NCBI GenBank assembly: GCA_030633795.1
Contig: DAOWCB010000098.1
Span: 1-5,947 of the forward strand
Direction of reading: 5' to 3'
Length of the DNA stretch: 5,947 nucleotides
Origin: Candidatus Aminicenantota bacterium
GTDB taxonomy: Bacteria > Acidobacteriota > Aminicenantia > Aminicenantales > Aminicenantaceae
Positions 1 to 5,558 of this stretch are shown in pieces. The stretch's first letter is position 1. Each line of letters opens with the position of its first letter. The notes under the pieces were generated by a model, which was not told the origin of the DNA, made no database searches, and saw only the letters and a list, made by a program, of their open reading frames with translations. The position numbers and the translations under genes were made by a program.

Positions 1-1
1 A

Positions 2-246
2 GCGCTCGATTGCGGATTCGAAACCTTGTTTATCCAACCCGAACCTTTCACATCAGAGGAACACCGGACACCGGATTTTAATCACAAAAATCCTTTCGAC
101 TGGAGTTAGAATGAATAAACTTATACTCAGGAATATGGGGGGATCCTACTCTGGCGACCAGGGAAAAAGGCCGGATAATCGTCGAAAATACGGTTTCCGC
201 CATCATAAAACAGGTAAAAGAGCTTATTGCCCTGAAGCTCGAATAG
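2..246 (+). pseudogene. Creatininase-family amidohydrolase, C-terminal remnant, apparently disrupted (5' end outside window)
   Basis: Frame 2 reads an open, protein-like segment from the window edge, ending ...HKNPFDWS, and then meets TAG (107-109) and TAA (116-118). From 127 in frame 1 the reading resumes as SGIWGDPTLATREKG and continues to ...KQVKELIALKLE with a stop at 244-246. The GxxGDPTxAT-x-EKG signature followed by a roughly 25-residue helix is the characteristic C-terminus of the creatininase family (metal-dependent amidohydrolases such as creatinine amidohydrolase and MftE). Reading across the join gives FDWS-stop-NE-stop-TY, two extra bases (about 125-126), then SGIWGDP, which keeps the spacing I would expect between the Trp-Ser and Gly-Asp-Pro parts. 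No single indel removes all the lesions, so I infer a decaying gene; a local sequence error is the alternative. The ATG at 111 opens an unrelated frame without family character. Family assignment is fairly secure; pseudogene status is probable only. The 57 bases up to the next gene show no clear feature. Confidence 0.66.
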
Positions 247-303
247 GCGTGACATCGTTTATTTTGCTGGACAAAAGCTGCCTGATTTTGATATGAAAGT
301 GCG

Positions 304-1518
304 ATGATGAAAATCTTGATCGCCTGCAAGGAATTCCCCCATTCGAAAGTTATCGGCGGTCCGATCATCATCTACAACCGGATGAAATATCTTGCGAAAA
401 ATCACTTGGTCTCTCTCACGGCCTTCAGCAAACCGGGAGACGAAAGACACATCCCCTCTGTCCAACCATTCTGCCATGATCTAAGGCTCGTTCCCTTGCC
501 CCCCAAACGCTCTCTTGTAAAAGCAACGGCGGACTTTTTTTTATCCCCTGTCCCCCACTATTTTCTCCGGGTTCATGATTCCGAAGAAATGGCGCACACC
601 ATCGCAGAAATGGTAAAAAAAGACAATTATGATTTTGTCATCGCCGAATATTCGGTCATGGGTCAATTTCTCCACAAAAATCCAGATCTACCCCCCACAA
701 GAAGAATCATGTCCGTCCACGAATGTTATTATCTGGCCCGTCTCAAAAGCTTCCGGCATCAAAACCTCGGTCTCGATAAACTGAAAGAGGCGGTCAACCT
801 CAAAGGTTTGAAAAAATATGAATTCGACATGTACCGCAATGCCGATAAAGTCCTTGCCTTGACCCCACAAGGAAAAGACAAACTTTTGGCGATCTGCCCG
901 GATCTTGACATCGCCATCGTTCCCCATGGCGTGGATGTGGAAACCTTTGCTTTTTCCCCTCAAACTGAAGAAGAGAACAGCTTAGTATTTCTTGGCAACT
1001 ACCTCCATTATCCGAATGTGGATGCCGTCCTGTATTTCCATGCAGAAATATGGCCACGCTTGAAAAAGGCCCTGCCGGATCTGAAATTCTATGTGGTGGG
1101 CCAGTCTCCGCCTCCAGAAATCACCCGTCTTTCTGCAGATAAATCTATTGTTGTGACTGGAACTGTGGACGATGTCGCTCCCTACTTGCGGAGAGGCAAA
1201 GTTTTCATCTGTCCCGTGAGGCTCGGAGGCGGATTTCGTGGAAAAATACTGGAAGCCATGGCGTTGGGCCGTCCTGTGGTATCCACCCCGTTGGGATCAG
1301 AAGGCATACCTGCTTCCAATGGCGAAAACATCATCCTTGCCGATAGGCCCGACGATTTTGTCAAAGGAATCGCGGATTTGATCGGGGACACAGATCTCTA
1401 CAAAAGGATACAGAACAATGCACGAAAGCTAATGGAGGATCGTTATGCCTGGGATAAAGGCGTAGCCCGACTGGAGGCAGTATTGGAAGACATGATGTCA
1501 AAACCTCCTTTAACCTGA
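304..1518 (+). CDS. Glycosyltransferase family 4 type (GT-B fold)
   Basis: A cytoplasmic or peripheral retaining glycosyltransferase that would move a sugar from a nucleotide-sugar donor to a growing glycan. The 404-residue length is normal for the family. The N-terminal domain begins MKILIACKEFP with a Gly-Gly loop (VIGGP, 16-20). The C-terminal donor-binding domain has VPHGVD (206-211), the FLGNYLHYPN strand-loop (229-238), GTVDDVAPYL (286-295), and the nucleotide-sugar signature GGGFRGKILEAMALGRPVVST (308-328) with the usual Glu at 317, then SEGI (332-335). The R-x-GGG-x-R-x-K-x-LEAMA form resembles enzymes of exopolysaccharide loci, but sugar and linkage cannot be told. Tandem ATGs at 304 and 307 make the start ambiguous; 307 (MKILI) fits the family as well, and only a weak GAAAG lies upstream. 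The final Thr codon and TGA stop lie inside the repeat element that begins at 1513, so the original C-terminus may have been longer or different. Confidence 0.93.
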   Translation: MMKILIACKEFPHSKVIGGPIIIYNRMKYLAKNHLVSLTAFSKPGDERHIPSVQPFCHDLRLVPLPPKRSLVKATADFFLSPVPHYFLRVHDSEEMAHTIAEMVKKDNYDFVIAEYSVMGQFLHKNPDLPPTRRIMSVHECYYLARLKSFRHQNLGLDKLKEAVNLKGLKKYEFDMYRNADKVLALTPQGKDKLLAICPDLDIAIVPHGVDVETFAFSPQTEEENSLVFLGNYLHYPNVDAVLYFHAEIWPRLKKALPDLKFYVVGQSPPPEITRLSADKSIVVTGTVDDVAPYLRRGKVFICPVRLGGGFRGKILEAMALGRPVVSTPLGSEGIPASNGENIILADRPDDFVKGIADLIGDTDLYKRIQNNARKLMEDRYAWDKGVARLEAVLEDMMSKPPLT

Positions 1519-1527
1519 ACTATTCAT

Positions 1528-1635
1528 AAAAAATGCCGATGCTTTATTATTTACTTCAGCAAAATCAGGAAGTTATCCTGACATTGCTGAAAAAACTTTT
1601 CAAGAAGAATCTTTTTATATTCATCGGCATTTTTT
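1528..1635. repeat. Left hairpin region of the repeat element, with U-tract arm
   Basis: The outer arms AAAAAATGCCGATG (1528-1541) and CATCGGCATTTTTT (1622-1635) are perfect 14-bp inverted repeats. Nested inside is a second stem, TTCAGCAAAATCAGGA (1555-1570) with TCCTGACATTGCTGAA (1576-1591), 14 of 16 paired around the 5-base loop AGTTA. The region lies just downstream of the first glycosyltransferase stop codon. The outer stem ends in a T-run on the plus strand and an A-run on the other side, so it might act as a terminator, but the long interior is not typical of an intrinsic terminator. Confidence 0.7.
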
Positions 1636-1649
1636 ACCCTTCAGGCGAA

Positions 1650-1739
1650 CCTATCTTACTGCATCTGCTTCGTTGTGATCCATTTGCGGTGGACAACCAC
1701 AGCTGCATGGGTCACGCCTCGCATCTGCAGCAACCTAGG
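1650..1739. repeat. Right hairpin of the repeat element, 90-nt long imperfect palindrome
   Basis: Arms of 43 bases (1650-1692 and 1697-1739) are symmetric about the loop ACAA (1693-1696). Paired blocks from the outside in are CCTA/TAGG, TT/AA (1656-1657 with 1732-1733), CTGCA/TGCAG, TGC/GCA, GTGATCCAT/ATGGGTCAC (8 of 9 plus a G-T wobble), and GTGG/CCAC. Internal loops separate them. The segment is visibly richer in G and C than the left half. The direct repeats GCATCTGC (1661 and 1721) and AACCTA (1648 and 1732) follow from the same structure. Confidence 0.65.
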
Positions 1740-1771
1740 CTCGTGAATTATCCAGGTTAGATCAAATAAAA

Positions 1772-1776
1772 GGGAG
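1772..1776 (+). promoter_or_regulatory. Shine-Dalgarno of the GT-A glycosyltransferase gene
   Basis: GGGAG within AAAGGGAG stands 6 bases before the ATG at 1783, an ideal spacing, and fixes that start. It lies just outside the right end of the repeat element, so the native ribosome binding site was left intact. I see no convincing promoter between the element and this site. Confidence 0.8.
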
Positions 1777-1782
1777 AAAAAA

Positions 1783-3003
1783 ATGAAAGTCACCATGGTT
1801 ATCCCCAGCTACTGGGGACGGAAAAAAGAGGAAGAGCGCAAAGAAACGGATACCATCTATGACCATCCCACACCTTTGGATGAAGAAGGAACCCTCAGCC
1901 GCCTCCTCGATAGCCTTTCCATCATTAAAAATAAAGATTTCCAACTCGTGATACTCGGAGTGGCTACGGCACCGGATATCCGGGAAGATGTGGAGAACAA
2001 AATTGCTTCCATCATCGAGGACCGCTCAAAGGATGTGGAAATCCATCTCTTTTCTTACTCCAAACTTTCCAAAATTCACCAATTTTTGTCCCAGAAAAAA
2101 AGGGAAGAGATGACTTCCCTTCTCCAGCTCGATGGCTATTCCAATGTCCGCAACCTCTGCACCTTTGTTCCGCACTTGTTGGGCTCTGAGATAGCTGTCT
2201 TGATCGATGATGACGAAATATTCGAGGATCCGGATTTCATGGATAAAGCCCTTGAGTTCATCGGTCAAGAAAAGCACGGAGACAGAATCCTGTCAGTGGC
2301 TGGTTATTATATCAATCCTGATGATGACTTCCTCCTCAATAAGGAAATCCTGCCATGGATGACCTATTGGAACAAAATCGACTGCATGAACAGGGCATTC
2401 AAACAGATAATCGCTGAGGAACCGAGGCTTAAAGTTACACCATTTGCCTTCGGAGGAAATCTGGTTTTACACAAGGACCTCTTCACCCGTATCCCCTTCG
2501 ATCCCTCAATCCCTAGGGGAGAGGACATCGATTTTCTGATCAATGCCCGGATGTTCGGGTTTAAGACCTACCTGGATAATCAGCTCTCCATCAAACACTT
2601 GGCTCCGCCAAAAACTTCGCCCAAATGGGAACAGGTAAGGGAAGATATATTCCGGTTTGTTTTCGAAAAAAAGAAACTGAATGGTCAGGAGGGATATCCA
2701 GGTTTGCATCCTCTCCACGCTGCAGAACTAGATCCGTACCCAGGAGAATTCCTTAAGGATGACCTCGAAGAAAAAATATACCGATCCAACCAAATGCTTG
2801 CCTTGGATTATATGTTTGCCGGAGATCCCCAAGGCGCCATGGAGTGCATGAGAAACATCCATCTAGCAAAAATACAAGCTGACTCTGAAGAAAATCCCTA
2901 CTACAACCTTCTTCGTATTCAGACAGATTGGGAAAAACTGATGGACTTTTTTTCCTCGAAAAAAGTTACAACTGAAGCGATCGCCCTTTCAGGATTGGTA
3001 TGA
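1783..3003 (+). CDS. GT-A fold glycosyltransferase (family 2-like)
   Basis: A probable inverting or retaining nucleotide-sugar transferase acting in the cytoplasm. The 406-residue protein starts with the GT-A first strand MKVTMVIPSYWGR (1-13). It then has YDHPTPLDEEGTLSRLLDSL (26-45), where the sugar-nucleotide loop and first helix fall. DGYSNVRNL (117-125) leads to the metal-binding LIDDDEIFEDP (140-150). FAFGGNLVLHKDLF (221-234) forms the usual Gly-Gly acceptor loop. The catalytic-type Glu-Asp appears in RGEDIDFLINARMFG (245-259), followed by a late His in KHLAPP (271-276). All elements expected of an active enzyme are present. The last 120 residues or so are a charged, helix-rich C-terminal extension without a motif I recognise. 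It follows the repeat element, with its own Shine-Dalgarno, and ends 20 bases from the convergent membrane glycosyltransferase gene. Donor, acceptor and exact CAZy family are unknown. Confidence 0.88.
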   Translation: MKVTMVIPSYWGRKKEEERKETDTIYDHPTPLDEEGTLSRLLDSLSIIKNKDFQLVILGVATAPDIREDVENKIASIIEDRSKDVEIHLFSYSKLSKIHQFLSQKKREEMTSLLQLDGYSNVRNLCTFVPHLLGSEIAVLIDDDEIFEDPDFMDKALEFIGQEKHGDRILSVAGYYINPDDDFLLNKEILPWMTYWNKIDCMNRAFKQIIAEEPRLKVTPFAFGGNLVLHKDLFTRIPFDPSIPRGEDIDFLINARMFGFKTYLDNQLSIKHLAPPKTSPKWEQVREDIFRFVFEKKKLNGQEGYPGLHPLHAAELDPYPGEFLKDDLEEKIYRSNQMLALDYMFAGDPQGAMECMRNIHLAKIQADSEENPYYNLLRIQTDWEKLMDFFSSKKVTTEAIALSGLV

Positions 3004-3008
3004 AATTC

Positions 3009-3023
3009 CCTGGAATATTCAGG
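3009..3023. repeat. 15-bp palindrome in the convergent gap, related to the element terminus
   Basis: CCTGGAATATTCAGG pairs CCTGGA with TTCAGG (one G-T wobble) around a 3-base loop. It occupies nearly the whole 20-bp gap between the two convergent genes. On the minus strand TAACCTGAATATTC differs from the element terminus TAACCTGAACTATTC (1511) by a single missing C. It may be a remnant of the repeat family or a short two-way terminator; it lacks a T-run, so terminator activity is doubtful. Confidence 0.4.
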
Positions 3024-5396
3024 TTATTTAACTTCAACTCTAACAAATACACCCAAAGATCGGCTATCCGTTGACCTCTTATCCCGCTTGCGGGGCACAA
3101 AACTGCTCTCCCCTCTGATTTTTATCGCATATAAATGATTCTCTCCCCATGCAAATCCCACAGGTTTGGGAAAGGAAACCATCATCTCAGATTCTCCGCT
3201 GGTTTTTTTGCTCAAAAACCTAATCGCATTCCCCACTTGCACCATCGTTTTTCCCCTAGAAGGACATGTCAGTCTCAACTTGATGCTCGATGCCTTTCTC
3301 GGGCTTTTTACAATAATCTCTGCCTTGCTGGCTCCCTTTGTCCAAAAACCATCCATTTCATGGCCGTACGTATTTTCATCCTGGAAATAAACATAAACAT
3401 CCTTTGTTTGGAAAGACTTTTGTTCATCGAGGCGAATGTCTAGAAAAGAATAAAGTATAACAGCCGCACATACGAGAAAAACCGCTCCTATCGGAACTAT
3501 TATCTTTTGACACAAAATCCGTCCATTGGATTTCCGCCCCCTCCTAATGAAGAAAAAACCTATCAAAAGGGACAAAAGAATCCAAAAAAATAGAGGGATC
3601 CAAGTGATTCCTTCCTGGCTGGACAACGAAGGAACGAACTTAGTGAAATCGATGAAGACATTGCTCAATGAATTCAACACGTTGCTGATTTTTCCAGATT
3701 CTGCCCAAGGGAAGGAAAGGTTTTCGTGGTAGAGGAAGCGTGTATTTTTTGCCAGAATAAATGTGTTCAGAAAAGTAAGGCCAGCCAACAGATGAATACT
3801 GATAGGAGGTTTTTTTTTGCCAGATAAATAGCTTGCCCCTCCCATAAACAAACACACAATCCATAAAACCGGGAGCAATGTCCTTCCAGGAGGACTGTAA
3901 CCTCCCCAATAATAACTCAGGGAACAAAAAACCCAGTACAGGATCAGTGGAAAAAACAAAAACAAAGCTTCTTTTTTATTTTTCCTAAACCAAAGGATCA
4001 AACCTGGTAAGAACAGCATGAAAATCGGTGAATAGGCAAAAAGACCGATCCGTTGATCGAATAAATATCCGATCCAACACCTTAAAAATTCTAAGGGATT
4101 ATGATGATAAAAGGCATTGAATGTGACACTGCCATCCACAATCGTCCCTTTGTAAACAACCACAGGAGATAGCTTCCCATAAAGGGACCATAGAAAAAAT
4201 AGAAAAAAAACAGCCGAAAGGAAAATCGGAAGCGCTAGATAGAAATAATTTTTTATTTTTTGTTTTTGCCTAAGGAAAGAGAATATAAATAGAAAACCAC
4301 ATCCGGCAGAAATGACCATATACTTTATTCCGAACCAAGGCAAAATCCCGATCCCTATTCCTGCAAGCACCAAACGATACAACCTCCAATCGGACTTGAT
4401 AATAAGAAGATACATGAGAGAGATGGAAATGAGCGCGACGACCACTTCGGGATAGATATGGAAAGAATAGAAAAAAAGAGGAGTCGTGAAACCAAAAATA
4501 CCCCATGAGATGAGAGATACATTGCGATTCTTCAGCAGGGTGTCCATGACTAAATAGAACATTCCGCTTAAAGCCGCAGCTAAGACACATAAAAAAAGCC
4601 TGATGACCAGAATCAGAACACCCTTTTCAGACATCGGCTTACTTAAAATGGATGCCGATGCTTTGCCAATTCTGGTTCCTACCACATAAGCAGGCAAAAG
4701 CAGAACAGAAAATCCAGGCATATGCCTTGAATATTGGTACTGGGAACCTCTTTTGCCTGTTTTTGTATGAGAGTCCAGCCGTCCCGGATAAAATTCCAGA
4801 TAATCCTTATTCTGGTAGTTGTTCCAGAGATTGACATCCCCATCGGATATAAGGCTTTTTGTGATCAACAGATAATGGGGTTCATCCCCAGTGATGGGAT
4901 ATGGAGTAAACAAGATACCAGAAGCTGCCAAGATATAAACAATGCCTGCAAAGGCAAAACAGAGAAGAGCGATTTTTGCACGGCTTAACTTCGGAAAGAT
5001 CTCTAATTGCTGCCCTTTTAAACGGTAGAGAAAAAACAAATGGAGATAAATGAAACCAAGGATCGAGACGACCAAAACAATATGGCTGATATCATTGATA
5101 AAGACAAATTCCTGAATGAACACCAGCACAAGAAAAAAAAAAGGAGCAAAAGAAAGGATGGTAAAACGATTGACCTCTTGAGCGCTCGCATCTAGCCACA
5201 ATGCCATTTTTTTAGAGTAAAACTTCAATAAAGGATAGAGAATCCCCCCTAAACCTGCAGAAAAAAGTAGGAAAAACGTAATGGTCGGAGAGAGTTTTGA
5301 ATCCAGCTGATTTTGAGCGATTTTATACGCGAAAAACGAAGAGATGGATATAACTTCCAGAGCGAAAAGAAGAGTCTCTTTTCTGATTTTGAGCAT
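3024..5396 (-). CDS. Polytopic membrane glycosyltransferase, GT-C type (family 39/ArnT-like), with C-terminal soluble domain
   Basis: A 790-residue integral membrane protein of the type that transfers a sugar from a polyprenyl-phosphate-sugar donor on the non-cytoplasmic face. Some 14-16 hydrophobic segments are visible, among them about 40-58, 79-100, 103-124, 141-163, 258-283, 295-335, 340-375, 385-405, 450-470, 476-495, 505-525, 598-618 and 631-652. After the fourth segment comes the GT-C acidic motif ITGDEPHYLLITKSL (168-182), with Asp171-Glu172 as the likely catalytic or metal site. A long hydrophilic loop follows (184-225). The paired late motifs FDQRIGLFAYSPIF (446-459) and YYWGGYSPPGRTLLPVL (495-511) recur in uncharacterised bacterial GT-C proteins. 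Residues after about 655 are hydrophilic and strand-rich and probably form an extracytoplasmic domain. Upstream on the mRNA there is no clear Shine-Dalgarno; a TATAAT lies about 12 bases before the ATG, so the leader would be very short. Substrate unknown. Confidence 0.88.
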   Translation of the reverse strand: MLKIRKETLLFALEVISISSFFAYKIAQNQLDSKLSPTITFFLLFSAGLGGILYPLLKFYSKKMALWLDASAQEVNRFTILSFAPFFFLVLVFIQEFVFINDISHIVLVVSILGFIYLHLFFLYRLKGQQLEIFPKLSRAKIALLCFAFAGIVYILAASGILFTPYPITGDEPHYLLITKSLISDGDVNLWNNYQNKDYLEFYPGRLDSHTKTGKRGSQYQYSRHMPGFSVLLLPAYVVGTRIGKASASILSKPMSEKGVLILVIRLFLCVLAAALSGMFYLVMDTLLKNRNVSLISWGIFGFTTPLFFYSFHIYPEVVVALISISLMYLLIIKSDWRLYRLVLAGIGIGILPWFGIKYMVISAGCGFLFIFSFLRQKQKIKNYFYLALPIFLSAVFFLFFLWSLYGKLSPVVVYKGTIVDGSVTFNAFYHHNPLEFLRCWIGYLFDQRIGLFAYSPIFMLFLPGLILWFRKNKKEALFLFFPLILYWVFCSLSYYWGGYSPPGRTLLPVLWIVCLFMGGASYLSGKKKPPISIHLLAGLTFLNTFILAKNTRFLYHENLSFPWAESGKISNVLNSLSNVFIDFTKFVPSLSSQEGITWIPLFFWILLSLLIGFFFIRRGRKSNGRILCQKIIVPIGAVFLVCAAVILYSFLDIRLDEQKSFQTKDVYVYFQDENTYGHEMDGFWTKGASKAEIIVKSPRKASSIKLRLTCPSRGKTMVQVGNAIRFLSKKTSGESEMMVSFPKPVGFAWGENHLYAIKIRGESSFVPRKRDKRSTDSRSLGVFVRVEVK

Positions 5397-5408
5397 TATT
5401 ATGGAGCC

Positions 5409-5413
5409 ATTAT
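5409..5413. repeat. Direct repeat ATTAT, left copy
   Basis: Five bases that abut the left end of the 50-bp palindrome and recur exactly at its right end (5464-5468), as a target-site duplication would. The A/T-only composition makes chance agreement possible. Confidence 0.5.
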
Positions 5414-5440
5414 ACCTGAACTATTCATAAAAAACGTCAA
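5409..5440 (-). promoter_or_regulatory. Candidate promoter of the membrane glycosyltransferase gene, spanning the element boundary
   Basis: On the minus strand a perfect -10 hexamer TATAAT (5414-5409) and a TTGACG -35-like hexamer (5440-5435) stand 20 bases apart, longer than the preferred 17. The -35 falls in the loop of the palindrome. The -10 is made of the flanking repeat plus the last base of the element. Transcription would start only a few bases before the ATG at 5396. Confidence 0.35.
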
Positions 5441-5463
5441 TGTTTTTTATGAATAATCCAGGT
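5414..5463. mobile_element. 50-bp palindrome made of fused terminal repeats (element remnant)
   Basis: The left arm ACCTGAACTATTCAT plus A6 and C (5414-5435) pairs with the right arm (5442-5463) at 20 of 22 positions around the loop GTCAAT (5436-5441). Read on the minus strand the two mismatches become G-T wobbles, so an RNA from that strand would pair along all 22 bases. The left 21 bases are identical to the left end of the 245-bp element at 1513. It is flanked by ATTAT on both sides. It looks like the shortest form of the same repeat, with two ends and almost no interior. Confidence 0.62.
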
Positions 5464-5468
5464 ATTAT
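5464..5468. repeat. Direct repeat ATTAT, right copy
   Basis: Exact partner of 5409-5413 on the other side of the palindrome; candidate target-site duplication. Confidence 0.5.
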
Positions 5469-5512
5469 AAAACTGGAAAAAAAGTCATAGTCCCTAATCT
5501 ATTGGAAATGGG

Positions 5513-5541
5513 TTGTTCTGTTTTTCGGAATTGCATATAAT
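5513..5541 (+). promoter_or_regulatory. Candidate promoter of the methyltransferase gene
   Basis: A perfect -10 hexamer TATAAT (5536-5541) lies 17 bases after TTGTTC (5513-5518), which matches only half of the -35 consensus. The start of transcription would fall near 5548, about 11 bases before the ATG at 5559. The rest of the divergent gap holds the palindrome and nothing else I can identify. Confidence 0.35.
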
Positions 5542-5558
5542 GGAAAATCTTTTTAGAT

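Larger units (their letters stand above)
1513..1757. mobile_element. MITE-like non-autonomous repeat element with terminal inverted repeats and two hairpins
   Basis: The 245-bp element fills almost the whole gap between two glycosyltransferase genes. The left end ACCTGAACTATTCAT plus six A is identical over 21 bp to the left end of the palindrome at 5414. The right end, read on the minus strand, is ACCTGGATAATTCACGA, so the termini share ACCTG-n-A-nn-ATTCA. Between them lie two separate hairpin regions (1528-1635 and 1650-1739). No transposase segment is visible; the only open frame (1533-1760) has no protein-like composition and crosses the right terminus. A clear target duplication is not seen: only TA, or a 3-of-4 match TTAA/TTAG, flanks it. 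I infer a MITE or an internally deleted insertion sequence. The CCTGG-type ends recall some DDE families such as IS1380, but this is a guess. Confidence 0.62.

Noticed and set aside
264..292. Promoter-like TTGCTG with TTTGAT 17 bases downstream, before the first glycosyltransferase
   Set aside because: Both hexamers match consensus poorly (about four of six), which is common by chance in this AT-rich spacer.
111..296. Open frame starting at ATG 111 (61 codons)
   Set aside because: It runs in a different frame over the conserved creatininase C-terminus (127-243), and its own product is basic and without family character.
1533..1760. 75-codon open frame inside the repeat element
   Set aside because: It begins within the left stem arm and ends beyond the right terminal repeat. 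It follows the hairpin sequences and shows no protein-like pattern or ribosome site.
3135..3732. Plus-strand open frames of 68-102 codons opposite the membrane glycosyltransferase
   Set aside because: These are antisense shadows of a long gene with clear GT-C motifs; none has a ribosome site or recognisable motif.
4652..4664. 13-bp match ATGCCGATGCTTT shared with the repeat element (1532-1544)
   Set aside because: It lies inside the membrane glycosyltransferase coding sequence with no similarity around it; one such match in 6 kb is within chance.
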